Of a stretch of DNA of 64,000 bases, positions 37,121 to 49,423 are shown one piece after another. The translations under genes and the position numbers were made by a program. Positions within the stretch are counted from its first letter, which is position 1. Every line of letters starts with the position of its first letter. The notes beneath the pieces were generated by a model. That model searched no databases. It was not told where the DNA came from and saw only the letters and a program-made list of their open reading frames with translations. The stretch covers positions 23,034,545 to 23,098,544 of the forward strand of contig NC_030386.2 in assembly GCF_001625215.2 (NCBI RefSeq). Reading direction: 5' to 3'. The DNA is from Daucus carota subsp. sativus (Eukaryota > Streptophyta > Magnoliopsida > Apiales > Apiaceae).

Positions 37121-38908
37121 AAGTATGCAACTAGCGTAGAAGCCCGTGTAAGGCACGGGCATATAATTTCATGTTATTGTTTTTTTTATAATGCGGCGCA
37201 ATAACGAAAATACACCGACAGAGTGGAGTATGCTCGAGTAGAAATTTTATTATTTTTGACCCTATATCGTTTGTTTTTTTATCCGGTGATGCACAAGTCT
37301 AGTGCTACTTCTATGTATGACATACACAAGTCAGCAAAAGATAATTAACATAGCATCAGACCGGTATAAAAATATAGATCAAGAACTTAACGGGGAGTAT
37401 AAAGCTAAAACAATATCCCTTAAAGAAATTCAGATTAGAATATACACACTACTGTATAAGACTTAATAAAGCCTTATATTCGTTTGTATTTTTGTGCATA
37501 GTAAAGCATCAAATATTTTTTTACATTAAAGATATTTTTCATTCACAAAAGTTGAATATAAAATCTATTATCTAAATTTCCAGGGACATCTTTCATATTC
37601 TTTGAGATTACAATCTTGTACCAGATTGTACACCTTATAAAAAAAGGTTAAGCATAAATATTATTATAAATAATCCCAGTCAACATTTGTGTAAATGAAT
37701 ATTATAAATAACTTATTGATAGTTTTTATTCTTTTACAAAGTTAAACTTAAAACCATCACTAACAAATAGTATCACCTAAACTTTACATTAGAAGGATAC
37801 AACTTGGCTTCTGCCCAAACTAAATCACGCATCATCTACCCAACAACTGTATGAAACTATAAACACGAAAAGCCCTTAATCTGATTCGAAAAAATTTCTG
37901 AATCCGTCAGAAGAATTTGAGAACCTTCAGTTCTCCACTCCTTATATCCCTTAATCTCCTTCTCAGTATCTATATCATTTAGAAAAAAAAAGGCAACACA
38001 TTAATTTTGAGCATGGTATATATCACGATGTCTGTTACATAACTACAGCATGACATTTGAGCATATACATTCATATACAAACAAATACATAACACATCTA
38101 TTTTTTAAGCGCCTGGGTTAGAGTTGGATACCACGATGGGATATAAAAAGATAGTTAATTACAATATAAAAAGAAAAGTGTGAACGAAGTTCTATAGAGA
38201 TGTAAGAAAAATGACAGGGAGTCAACCGGATCACGCATGTGAGATTTAGAGTATAAGTGTAGTTAACTTTGCCTAATTTTTTGATCAAGTGGAAGAAATA
38301 GTCATATGATATGTCCATGAGGCTTATCATACATTTAAATGGAGACGCAAGAAAATAGGTAAACTACTTTTACAGAAGCTTAGACAAAGCTCACATGTCA
38401 TAAGAACAACTCTTAAATTTATATATGTTTCGAAAACATTTTGTGAACCACACTTATATTCAAGTACCCAATTGATACGGTAAAACCTCTACTCAAGTTA
38501 ATAGGCTCATAACCAAAAAATTTAGTTGACATATCAACATTATTAATTTATCAAGATTAAAGGAACTGAATAGATTATAATTTTACTAAGATTATAACTC
38601 TATCGAGCACTAATTTATCGGGTAAGTGGTAATGAGATATAGGGAAAACCAGTAAAATTTTATAGTTTGCGCCTCATGTTTGTCATGGCCAAAAAACTAA
38701 TGAAGCACGGTATGGATCAGGGTATAACGCAAAGATCACACTGGTGAAAGTTCATAGCAAATGTTGTTCCATTATGATACAAAAGAAAAATCTTGGTGAC
38801 GAGCTTCTAGCTCAAGTTTTTTTTTTTTTTTATCTTACTTAAGAGGTCAGGACTATATTGTAACTCTTTTTGCCAAAAATTAGAAGAGAAAAGGAAGTAC
38901 ATCCTTAC

Positions 38909-39031
38909 ATATTGGACATGGTACAGTATCCTTCTTTCGCTTGTAAAAAAGTCTACAACCATCTGTTTTAGAAACAATTTTCGAGTGAGCTTCTTTGGAG
39001 ATGTCATATCCAAATTCATTGACCCACTTGC
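38909..39031 (-). pseudogene. exon-like fragment in Helitron ending in a CPIC motif
   Basis: A 123-bp open stretch lies between a good acceptor (CTTCCTGACAG) and a strong donor (GTAAGG). It encodes KWVNEFGYDISKEAHSK and continues to a basic stretch and VPCPI, with the final Cys codon split at the donor (C-P-I-C, as in zinc-binding knuckles). I do not recognise the parent gene. The intact splice sites and low stop content suggest a captured host exon. Confidence 0.45.
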
Positions 39032-40404
39032 CTGTCAGGAAGTTATTTATCAATGAAACAAGAATATTCAGTGAAATTCGTCTTCATATTCTTCCCAATA
39101 ACAAAATAGAATTCAAATTCATTCATTTTCCATATGAATGCAAGTTATATCTATCAATAACAAATTGCATCCCATCCGAATCCATATTACCCGTTCTAAT
39201 TTTCAACTTTTCAGCCCTAAAGCTATGTCTAGAGTAATAAAAGGCAAGTTACCTGAAGAAAGTTGTTTTACGAATTGCGCTAATGCCACCTTTATAAAAT
39301 GTTTCACACATAAATAGAATAAAATCAAAAAACTAAAACATTACATAAGATAATATCGTTGTTCAGCAATAATCATAGCCTCACAAGTCACAACTATCTG
39401 CACCAATCTTAGCTTCGTACAACCATAAAGATCAAGTGAGCCACTTCTAAAAGGAAACATATACAACCCAAAACTTAATAAGCAGAGAAATAAAGGAGCA
39501 GTATTAGCACTGAATAATGAAGTTAATAAAAATGAACAATCTTTAAAGCAACGATTGCTGAAATTGTGAACCAATCTAGTCCGGAAGAAAGTCGACAATT
39601 AAGAAAATTGAATGTATTTGGAAGTGTACCAGTCACGCATAAGATTAGTTGATAATTAAATTTGGAAGGCATAATACCACCTAGGGACATCGATGAACAC
39701 CTTGGTAAATCAGTAAACACCAAAGCATATATTAATTAGAGACACCAAAGTTATTCGAAGACATTTATATTAGCTCAAGAAAGGGAGCTGCCGACAGAGG
39801 AGGAGGGTGATGCCTACAAAACATGCAAGCACAGAAGCAAAGCGGAGATATACGCCGACTTGGTTTATTTCTTTTCTATAAATATTAATAAGAACTTAAA
39901 AATTAAAGTAAATACTAATCTTTTTCGTCTTACAGTTCCATGCAATTTTTAGTTCGGCGATGTCAAAAGTTAGGAACTTGACGATCCATCCATGTAAACC
40001 AGTGGACCAGATAAACCCACTTTGATATCTGCACGGCTTAGTTCAATTGCTGTCAAATTTAATACCTAAAACAGTTCTGATGATTTTGTCAACTACTGCA
40101 AGCTTGTCAACTATAGATTAAAAGCTAGACGCTATTACCATATACAAGATATTAAGGCAAATCTTCTAGTTATTTATCCTAAATATATGCAACATAGCCT
40201 GTAATTGTTCGTCTAGGTCATTTGTTAACACCTTCTCTTTCAACCTAGAGCTTTTCATTATTAGTTGGAAGCTTTCCTTACTTTGGAAATTACCTTTATT
40301 AAATCCTTAATATGCACTGAATAAATACAAACATATTGCAATGGGCAATAGAGAACTTTAGAATATAAACTGAATTTGTAAAAAGTCATAGAAGGATGGT
40401 TAAC

Positions 40405-40492
40405 CTTAGGGTGCAGAGTGATCCTTCCGCCATTAGAATCTGTCAAATGATATGCTTGGATGTAGCAAGGGTAACTGCTACCAGTCAAAGTA
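40405..40492 (-). pseudogene. exon-like fragment in Helitron
   Basis: An open stretch lies between a possible acceptor (CAAGTGTAG) and a donor (CCTAAG|GTTAAC). It encodes VTLTGSSYPCYIQAYHLTD and a few residues more. No family was recognised, and the conserved look of the peptide is the only argument for capture. Confidence 0.35.
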
Positions 40493-42484
40493 ACTACACT
40501 TGGAGAAACTTTAAGAAGAGCATAATCATTTCTTCCAAGTCAACAGTAGAGCTAATTCAGTTGGGTTAGGGCTTCATAATTTCAAAATGGCCTTAAGGAC
40601 CAACATTTACAGTTTCCGATCCTGAGCTCTGATGCTTCATAATATTGAAAGGTTAACTTGTGGTGGCTAAATGGATAGTCTCCCCTGGCTTCGGTAAACC
40701 CTGCCCATCTAAAAAGACGACATAACATTAGCATCTAATTGTTGTAAGATTCTTTCAGATATTGCTTCTATGGTACCAGTGAACATTGTGCAATGTTTGT
40801 CTTGCAATATGCAATTCATAACTCTAGTAATGGTGCAGATGCGCAACTACAAAAGTGAGATAAAATATGCATGAAATACAAAGAAATAAATTACTTGCTC
40901 TCTGAATGGCTTCCGACATATTTGACTCGCAGCAAGATCAACATAGTTTGGTGTTTGTTAACTGAATCAGATGTATTCTTCCCGATCTTTGGTCATCAAT
41001 TGCCCTGCCCTAGCATGACGTGATCCCAAATGCTGAGCACATAAAAGAACCGCCTGAACAGCTTGAGGACTGTTACCAATAAATAAGAACATAAGATTGG
41101 CACATATAACTTGCAGAAAACTTTTATCAAATGTCAGGAACTTTCATCAAACACATGGAGGTCAATTTTAAAGGACGAAACAGCCATGTAAACACCAGGA
41201 AATTGTGCCACATATATCATAACACGTTAAATAACAAAACACATCAAAAGCACAGCAAAATAGAGGATCAAAATACCTGCCTCTATAGGATTTGTCTCAC
41301 CCCTTCAGGTTGTTTCTTCTATTCGTAATAGAATACGGAAACTGACTCTACTTCGCAAAAACCAAAGAACATGGCAGAACCCAAATTGAACAACAGCTGA
41401 ACAAAACTTATTTATGTCGGAACCTAATCACTTGATCTCTCCATGACGCTCCCTTTTGGGTTTGGCTGTGCGATGATGAACAAAAGATTCTGCATAGATA
41501 AAACATGGTGAAATGATTGCACGATTGCAATTTGATATCGCGTAAGGGTTTTTACATAATTTTTCATCCAATTTCTTAACATATTAAGCCCTTGGTTATG
41601 CTTTAATATATATAAGTAGATTTAAAAAAACCCCAAACAATTCATCAAACTTTATGTCACATAAACACAATTATCAAAAGAAATCCACACTCAAGCAGAA
41701 CATGGAGAATAATAGGAAAACAGGATCAAATATAATATACTTTCCTATCTCACCTCATAGTAACTAATAATATTTATATAGTCCATTATTTATGCTGACA
41801 TATAGATAAACTTCCACTGAACTCGACACAATATAATTCACCTATGAAAGGTTTATACTATATTGATCAGTCAAGAGGATTGTTTAATCAATACCTCATT
41901 TGCTTACGAGTGAATCTGAAGTACTGAAGGCTAAAATTCTGTATCATGCAGAGCAGAGCATTTTTATCAGCACAATATCAAAAACTGCAATAATATTATA
42001 TGTGATATCAAAAAAGCTAACCTCGCTTAAAATTTTAATTATCAATTCGAAGCACAGGCCGTTCTGGCACCCTCAGCCACCTGTTAAGTTAGACTGAAAT
42101 GATTAGAATAATCAATATCAAAACAAAAACACATATACTTATTGCAATACCCCAAAAACAACAAAAATCAAACCTGGTTTTACTTTGGTGTATTGCAGAC
42201 TAATGACGGAAGAATTTGATAAACCCCATGTTCAGGGTTTATCAAACCCCTTGAGAAATTGATAAACCTTGAACCTGAATATGTCTTGAATCCTTCACCC
42301 CCTCAAACTCAAGATTTGTAATCAAACAAACAATATATTCCTGTTTGTCTCTGATTCAATTCAATTATCAGTGTGTATATCGATTCTTTTCCCTATCAAT
42401 GATTTACTGGGGGTTACAGAGCATGGCATTTTTGTAATAATGAAATAGGTAAGGGCAAACAAATCATGATATGAGAAACCATAC

Positions 42485-42650
42485 CTGGTTCCCGGCGAGT
42501 AGCATTCTGCAGCCGCTTCAGCGTCCCCCGCAACTCGGCAACTTCTTGGTCAGCCTCAGCCACAGCCTCGATTTGCAACTCTTTTTCGGGAAACCACCGA
42601 AAAGACGGGTGTGCCGCGTACACCCAATTGATATACACACAGAGATTCCC
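42485..42650 (-). pseudogene. GC-rich exon-like fragment near the Helitron 5' end
   Basis: This stretch is clearly more GC-rich than the Helitron around it and stays open to a donor (GAACCAG|GTATGG). The peptide contains HPSFRWFPEKELQIEA followed by a predicted coiled coil (EADQEVAELRGTLKRLQ). It looks like a captured coding exon, whose source I do not recognise. It lies about 350 bp from the Helitron 5' terminus. Confidence 0.5.
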
Positions 42651-42999
42651 TTTTTCCTAAAACCCAATCCATGAGAGGCAAACCAGTACAAAACACAATC
42701 GTAGTGTTACTCGTCGAATTCTAAAAAATTTATAATTATACGAAAGTGATTTATAAAAAAGCTAAAGCTGTAACATGATAACGAGAGAATACTGAAGCAA
42801 ATTGAAGAGCAAACAAACAATAAACATGAAAAGAAACTGGCAGAGCACACAGCAAGAAAACGAAGAGTATTCACGAGCATAACAAGCCGAGGGCATTGTA
42901 GAAATTCTGTATAAAATAGGGGTATATATGTAATTTCACGGGCATTTTTTTTTGCTCTTTTTGCCCCTAGTCCCCTTTTAATATATAGAAGTAGATATC

Positions 43000-44217
43000 A
43001 AAGTATTACAGTGAGTGATTTTTTCCAACAGAATGTCAAAGTTTGGGATGAAAACAAAGTAAGACTTCATTTTAATAGTGATGATGCAGATGCCATAATA
43101 AATACCGGTATTCCGCAAGGGTGTACTTGAGACAGGATTGCCTGGGTCCATACTTCTAATTGACGGTACACGGTGAAATCAGGTTACTTTGAATGGTGTA
43201 AAAGTCACACTATAAATGAAAGAATTTATCCATCGAATGGCTGGAGTAAAATCTGGAGACTGCAGATCCTCATAAAATCAAGATTTTCATGTGGAGGTTC
43301 TGTCGTAATTCGCTGCCAGTTAGAAATCTGCTAAGAGGTAGAGGTGTTCTAGTCTCGGTTGGTTGTTCTCTGTGTGTGGGAGATATAGAGCATGTGAATC
43401 ATCTCTTCCTCGATTGCCAGTTTGCTCAGGATTGTTGGAGTGAAGTCAATCTCAACTACAATGACAGAGAGGAAGAATATGCTCATGAGTGGTTTCTCAA
43501 TATGTTGTCAAAAGCACCAAATGATGTTCTGATAAGAATCGCCACTGTGTTATGGGATATCTGGTTTGTGAGAAATAAGAGAGTCTTTAAAAATAGGTTA
43601 ATGTCAGCAGCCTTTGGGATTCAATGGAGCAGGAAACAAGTGGAAGAGTGGCAAATAGCAAATAAAAAGTATGGTTCAGTGCAGGTGTATGGAGAGCAGG
43701 AAATTCAACTGATCACAAATGGAGACCTCCACAGGAGGATCACCTCAAATTAAACGTAGATGCATCAGTTGTAGCGGGACAGAACTCTTTTGCTGTAGGT
43801 ATGGTCCTCAGAAACAGCCAAGGCCATTTTATTGCAGGCAAAACTATGCAATTTTCAGGGGCTGTTACAGTCCTGGAAGCTGAGTTAACAGGTATATGGG
43901 AAGCCATGGTGTTGTCTCGAGATGTTGCAGAGAGCCCTTGTGGAAAGTGACTCGTTATTAAGTATTCAAGCTATCAACAATGGCCATGATAATATTCTCG
44001 AGAGTGGTGACCTAGTGCAACAATATGAGGAAGAGATCGGAAGTTCTGCTAGGATCTCAGTTAGTCATGTTAAAAAACAGGCGAACAAGGTAGCGTATAA
44101 TCTGGCTAGAATTCCTCGTGAGCTTAACTGTTTTATTTTATTCTCGTCTCCTCCATCTTGTTTGTTGGAGACATTATTGTCGGAGGGAGTTTTAATAAAA
44201 TTCTCATTCTCAAAAAA
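43000..44217 (+). mobile_element. 5'-truncated LINE with 14-bp TSD (split by the Helitron)
   Basis: The right end is a short A-run (44212-44219), then AAGTATGCAATATC. The left copy of that 14-mer is split between 37121-37130 and 42996-42999 by the Helitron. So the LINE inserted first and the Helitron later landed inside its left target duplication. The body holds only the ORF2 tail. Confidence 0.92.
43030..44190 (+). pseudogene. LINE ORF2 tail (zf-RVT and RNase H remnants)
   Basis: Frames shift several times. 43289-43753 carries the zf-RVT module (MWRFCRNSLPVRNLLRGRG, CSLCVGDIEHVNHLFLDC), and 43754-44190 carries RNase H pieces (LNVDAS, VVLEAE, LVESDSLLSIQAI, SHVKKQANKVAYNLARIP). Several stops and frameshifts make it non-functional. 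It is the same LINE lineage as 59805-61813, which reads WRFCRNVVPVRKRLSSKR at the corresponding place. Confidence 0.88.
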
Positions 44218-44440
44218 AAGTATGCAATATCCTGCAGCCCGGTGTCCAGGGGTAGTTTGACACACGATGGTAACTTGCTAGTACTCTCAAATCTCAAAAT
44301 CTCAATAGGACCCGACTTTTATTAATTTAAATATTTAATAAAGATGATATAAGAAAATCTTTTTTTGTTTTTTTTTGCATGGAAGAATTTTTTTTTTTTT
44401 TTTTTTGTTAATGCATTTCACTGCACAAATCACAATACAA

Positions 44441-44600
44441 AGGAGCCGTTTGGCTAAGTTTAAAATAAGTGATTTTTGCTTAAATTAAATAAGTGAAGTA
44501 AACGTAAGAAGTAAGTTAAGACTTATAAGTGAATGAAACGTTTGAGAAATAAGTAGAAGTCGTGAAACAAAAGTTAGCATCCCTACTATTTATAAAGCTA
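44441..44600. mobile_element. MITE-like copy, GCCGTTTGG family
   Basis: It starts GGAGCCGTTTGGCTAAG and shares TAAGACTTATAAGTGA, AAATAAGTAGAAG and AACAAAAGTTAGCAT with the element at 57723-57974. The right side is lost in AT-rich sequence. Confidence 0.55.
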
Positions 44601-44893
44601 GGCTTTAATCATTCAGTTTCTCCACCTTCTCCCTAAAGTTCGCGAGATCTTGGCCTTTTTAAAATTTTCATGATAATCTGAATCATATGTTTTTTCGCTA
44701 CTCAAAGTCAAGTTGTTAAACATTCGCCGTTAGATAAATTTGAAAACTGCTTCATGCTTAAAATAAAAAAATAAAATACAAGTGAGAATAAAATTAAAAA
44801 ATATATTAGTTAAACTGGAAAACAAGTAAAAGTATTGAAACAAACACCAGCATTCTCACTTTTTTTTTATGTGCTTTCAGCTTTTTATTCAAA

Positions 44894-45199
44894 CTAGCTT
44901 TTTAACCCGTGTAAAGCACGGGATGTTTTAAATTATTTTTTTGACATATGTTCATCTTTTTTAAATTGAGATTATTTGTATTATAAAAATAATTTAAATT
45001 GTATATATATTTATATATTAAGTCAGTATTATGATATTTATTAAAATATGAAGACAAAAAATATACACTATTTAAAATTTTATTATATAATTAAATTACC
45101 ACCCTCCTAAAATTATTGAGAATTTGATACAAAAAATTAGATTCTTGCTGAATTAGAGTTTTTGTCATATAGTTATATATTATATTTATAATTATTCAA

Positions 45200-45231
<32 letters not shown>

Positions 45232-45911
45232 TTGAAATCATAATAATTAAATATTCTAAAAACCGGTCGGTTGACTGATTAATCGATAATCAGAATTTTA
45301 ATCCGGTTTGACAAAATTCAGTTAAATCGATGATTATTTGGTCAAAACTGGATTAATTAGACGAAAATCAGGTAGAATATTAAATATTTATAGTGAGTAA
45401 TGACATATTAGTCTCTTTGAATTAAATCACTCATTATTGTTGTATTAGATATATAATAGAATTTGGCGAAATTCGGTTAAAATCGATGGCTAATTGGTTG
45501 AAAATAAGGCTGAATATTCGAATTTACAAAATTTGTGGGGGGTAATCTAAAATTTTAAAAATCATTATATATTATTTTTACATATATAAATAAATTTAAT
45601 TCTGAATAATGATCTTATTAATCATTTTGATTAATCGCCGATTTTCTGATTCCCGCTTTTTATAGCACTGGATATTTATTTATTTATTATCAAATCATAA
45701 ATATAAATATATTATACATATATGTATTGGATTTTTAAATATGAAGTAATTTAATGTATATTAATGATTAGACATTAATGTCTAATAAAATACATTAATG
45801 TTAAAAGTCAATAATGACCTCTCTATATGTGAAATATGTATTTTGAGTAAAGGACAGTTAAGTCATTTTGAATTAAATTGATCAAGGTTGCTCTATTAGA
45901 TATATAATAGA
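44894..45911 (-). mobile_element. short non-autonomous Helitron
   Basis: The minus-strand 3' end is hairpin CCCGTGCTTTACACGGG, spacer, CTAG (44897-44894) then T. Two 5'-end-like sequences TCTATTATATATCTAATA occur, starting at 45460 and 45911; only the outer one is preceded by A, so it is taken as the true start. After it the text reads like a Helitron subterminal region. No coding sequence. Confidence 0.65.
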
Positions 45912-46098
45912 TAATAGATGGGTTAACAAAAATAAAAACCGGTTTTTATCGGAAAAATCCAGTAATCATCTTCAGGGTTGTTTCATACCTTTTGAGAGCC
46001 CAGGGCAAAAAGAGAAATATGAACCCTATTTTTTGTTAAGAATTAGAGATATATTGACAATATTACATCAAAAACCAGAGAGATATTAAAAATATGTA

Positions 46099-46319
46099 CT
46101 CCTTATGGTCCATAATATAGGTCGTTTGACTTTTTACACGTAATTTTAGATGCTTTGACCACATAGCAAATGTTAATATTTTTGTAATTTTTTTCTGAAT
46201 ATTATATTTTTATTCAGAAAAAAATTACAAAAATATTAAAATTTACTATGTGGTCAAAGCACCTAAAATTACGTATAAAAAATCAAACGACCTATAATTA
46301 TATTATAGACCAGAAGGAG
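46099..46319. mobile_element. Stowaway-type MITE, near-perfect hairpin
   Basis: CTCCTTATGGTC at the left faces GACCAGAAGGAG at the right, with TA on both flanks. The arms (about 46120-46200 and 46215-46300) are almost exactly complementary, e.g. TGCTTTGACCACATAG against CTATGTGGTCAAAGCA. Confidence 0.9.
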
Positions 46320-47594
46320 TATCATACTAGTGTTAGTATGTGTATTGGATGTAAAAAACAAAAAATGAACTGATACTTGATGATATTTACATATGCACCC
46401 GTCATCAGGAGATCAAACGTACAGAGGGAGGTTAAAATAATAAAAAAATTTAAGTTACTCATGTATACTAGTAACAAATGTATGAAAGTATCTAATTTTT
46501 GGGCCTATGCGTGGTTGGCGGTCGATCTGGATGCCCACCCTCTAGACCGGGTCTCATATCTTGCCCAAACATGTACATCCTAGATGTTAACATAATTCTG
46601 ACAATGAAAGTTTTTTTACTCTTTGCTGCACATTTCTTAATTCTTATGACGTGGTCTTAATTTCTGTCACTTGTAATGCATCATGCATTCCCCAGGATCG
46701 AACTTCTTGAACAATGAAGGAAAAACATCAGTGTTATGTGTATCTTATATCTCTATGGCTTAAATATATTTTATTTATATTTTTTAAATATTTATTTTAA
46801 TCATACGAACTAAAAAATTAGAATTGCATATCAAACTACATTAATTTGAAAACGGAGAGAATAGTTGATTTAGAATTGCGTATCAAAACATCAAACTACA
46901 TTTATTTGGAAACGGAGAGAATAGTTAATAGGGAGAGCTCATTTTATTGAGCTTTTTTCCCTTCATGGTAATCGTTGTTCTAGGGAGCTTAGTTTTTCAT
47001 TTTAGAATTCAATTAACATTAAACATATTTTTGAACGAGACAATCTGATTAAAACGGAGTTTAAAATTTAAAGTATTACAGAACATTTATTTTATCATTA
47101 AATTATAATTATCTACACTTTTTAATAGGAGTACTGAGTACAGGACCATCTCCTCAGTCGGTAATAAAATAAGATAAAGTATAAGTGCCGATAAGAAAGA
47201 ATCCACTGCAGCAGGCATCAGTATCACTAGCTTCTTTTCTCCTCCTTTTGAATTCATCGCTCAAGTAATGGAACACATCTTTTTAACTTAACTAATTTTT
47301 ACTTTTATATATCTTTTATAGGCATTTCAAGGGCCTTTTATTATTTATTTTAAACTTTCGTATTAATTTTTGTTCCAAGGGCTTCAATAATAGAGACACG
47401 AATATATTCTCCGCAAAGCACTAGAGACTACGGATTGTACGTGAAGGTACACTACCACACATTTGCACGACAAAACCTCATTCTTATCTACACACACAAT
47501 GACACAATAATACGCATACAAACAAAATATACACATTATGCACACAAGGCACGTGACCTTCTTATTCCTATCCTCCTACGACGTCGTTTCGTCA
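46320..47594. other. intergenic, 3' side of the EXORDIUM-like gene
   Basis: AT-rich sequence. A ~45-bp word ending GAAAACGGAGAGAATAGTT is directly repeated at about 46835-46868 and 46890-46928. No gene seen; the last few hundred bases probably hold the 3' UTR of the adjoining minus-strand gene. Confidence 0.55.
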
Positions 47595-48530
47595 TCAGAC
47601 AAGGGTCGCGCATTTCGAGGCCTTTGGGTCCCACATGGCCGGAAGCAGGAACTTCCGTCCCTTCTCCCCATGCGCATTATAGCTCGCCCCACTGCTCTTA
47701 TCCACCAACACGTTTCCCGGGTTACCCGGATAAGCGCCTGACCCGAACACACCCGTACAGGCCGAGACAGCCTCCAAAGGCGCCGTTACCGGACCCTGAA
47801 AATACCCGTTGTTAAACGGGTTCGTCACGGTTCCCGCCAAAACCGTGCCGAGATTGATAATCATTCCGTCGACTCCGACGTCGCCGTTGGGCGAAACTAA
47901 CGGCGGAGTTTGGGGCCCATACATAGGCTGATGAAAAGGCCATGCACACTGACCCGGGCACAAGCTCTCCGAGTTGCCCACCCATGCGTAAGCGAACCGG
48001 GTCGACTTTAAACCCGACCCGGTTTTCACCCGGGTCGACCCGTGGGTACCGCACCGGTTCATGCAAAACCCGTCCACAGCCACATCCTTCGCCGTCAAAA
48101 CAACGTTAATAGAGTTCAGCTTATTAGCTTTAGAAGCCAGAAGTATGAGATGCGAAGTCTTCAAAGACTTCCCCAGAGAGTATTTCTCGTCGAGAGTTTG
48201 TATTCCGACGACGACGGTGGATGCGCCGCCGTGGTAATTCTCGGTGGTTCTCCACCACGAGGCGGCGGAGGGGGAGGGAGTGGAGTGGCCGGAGTTGAGA
48301 GAGCTGAGATAGTCGACGATGATGGAGCGTTGAGCTGGAGTAAAGGTGCCGTACCAAATGAGATTGATTGTTATGTTTCCTTTGAGAAGAGCGCCATTGT
48401 GGTATTTCATTTTGAGGGGCTGTTCTTGTACTAGAGCTGTGAGCTTCCTTGAGGAAGCTGAGGTGGGGTCGGGTGAAAAGGTGATGAAGAGGATGATGAG
48501 TAGGAGTGGAGAGAAGGCTGAAGAAGCCAT
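47595..48530 (-). CDS. EXORDIUM / PHI-1-like secreted protein
   Basis: A single intronless frame of 311 codons. EXORDIUM-family proteins are apoplastic, respond to brassinosteroid, sugar or phosphate status and promote cell expansion; their biochemical activity is unknown. Residues 1-25 form a signal peptide (MASSAFSPLLLIILFITF...TSA). Family landmarks follow: LKYHNG-type start (KMKYHNGALLKGNITINLIWYG), ASWWRTTENYHGG, LDEKYSLGKSL, an internal Cys cluster (GFCMNRCGTHG), SESLCPGQCAWPFHQP, DGMIINLGTVLAG and the end motif YNAHGEKGRKFLLPAMWDP. The start at 48530 is preferred over an in-frame Met five codons upstream (48545), because the TATA box at 48576-48568 would put the transcript start about there. 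The gene is much more GC-rich than its surroundings. Confidence 0.95.
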   Translation of the reverse strand: MASSAFSPLLLIILFITFSPDPTSASSRKLTALVQEQPLKMKYHNGALLKGNITINLIWYGTFTPAQRSIIVDYLSSLNSGHSTPSPSAASWWRTTENYHGGASTVVVGIQTLDEKYSLGKSLKTSHLILLASKANKLNSINVVLTAKDVAVDGFCMNRCGTHGSTRVKTGSGLKSTRFAYAWVGNSESLCPGQCAWPFHQPMYGPQTPPLVSPNGDVGVDGMIINLGTVLAGTVTNPFNNGYFQGPVTAPLEAVSACTGVFGSGAYPGNPGNVLVDKSSGASYNAHGEKGRKFLLPAMWDPKASKCATLV

Positions 48531-48567
48531 TTGTGTTTGGTACAAGGAAGAGAGTGAAGTGTGGTCG

Positions 48568-48576
48568 CTTTTATAG
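48568..48576 (-). promoter_or_regulatory. TATA box of the EXORDIUM-like gene
   Basis: CTATAAAAG on the minus strand lies 38 bp before the chosen ATG. A start site 25-32 bp downstream leaves a leader of roughly 10-15 nt, followed by a CT-rich stretch. Confidence 0.65.
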
Positions 48577-49147
48577 AGTGAAGTAGTGAACTATATGGGA
48601 CGTTTAACTCTTTTTTTTTTTCAGAAATGTGGGACGTTTATTCTATATATTGTAATAATATTATTTTTTAGAATTATGTATTGTACTAAAATTTTGCTCA
48701 AGACTAAGTTGATTTTTATTTTGAAAAGTATTAATTTATAAATTAAAATTATTAACAATCAAGTAAATAATAAACATAAATAAAATTATCCACATAAAAA
48801 ATTTGTAAGTCACAACATCCAATCACTTTAACACTGTAATTCTTCACTTATATCAATTTTTTCGTTTTAAGTAATAAGTAATTTTTTATTTTTTTTTTTA
48901 AAATGGCCACAGAATATGAAGCCCCCCGCATATATATTATATTGGATTTCTTTTCCTAATAAGTTGGATACTCCGATCCAATAATCGAAATCTGAGTTGG
49001 ATATGGATTGATCAAAAAATATCCCAGACTTACAATTCAATCCGATCTAAATCATTCAATTAAAATAAATAAATTTATTTAAATACGATCCAAATCCAAC
49101 ACCTTCACAAATCTAAGTTTGGATGAGTCAAGAAGTGTTGATTACTA
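48577..49147. other. upstream region of the EXORDIUM-like gene
   Basis: AT-rich, no gene. The word GGGACGTTTA occurs at about 48598 and 48642. 48959-49110 has many ATCCGATCC/AATCC-type words of degraded MITE character. Confidence 0.45.
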
Positions 49148-49423
49148 CTCTGTCACAGTCATTTCTATACAGTTTCCTCTTTGGGATGTCCCATCATTTC
49201 TATACGTTACTAAAATAGCAACTTTTAATAATGTAAAACACTGTTACACCAATTATTTTCCTCCACTATCTTCATTTTATAATAATATAAACACTATTAC
49301 ATCCACTACTCTCCTCCATTATCACAAATCTATAACTGAATATAAATTGTTCCCGCCACTTTAGAGCATCTCCAATATTCTCTTTGTTGACTCCTAAGAG
49401 CATCTGCAAAAGGCTCTTCATTT

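Larger units (their letters stand above)
37131..42995 (-). mobile_element. Helitron, 5.9 kb, precise ends
   Basis: On the minus strand the 5' end is TCTACTTCTATATATTAAAA (42995 downwards, preceded by A). The 3' end is hairpin GCCCGTGCC..ACACGGGC, a short spacer, then CTAG at 37134-37131 followed by T. The insertion point is proved by the sequence itself: 37121-37130 plus 42996-42999 join to AAGTATGCAATATC, which is found uninterrupted at 44218-44231, so the Helitron entered between A and T with no duplication. No Rep/helicase gene was recognised; exon-like fragments on the minus strand are listed separately. Its 5' end is nearly identical to that of the Helitron at 58970. Confidence 0.93.

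Noticed and set aside
48042..48434. Open frame antisense to the EXORDIUM-like gene
   Set aside because: It is a shadow frame; the minus-strand frame contains all family motifs.
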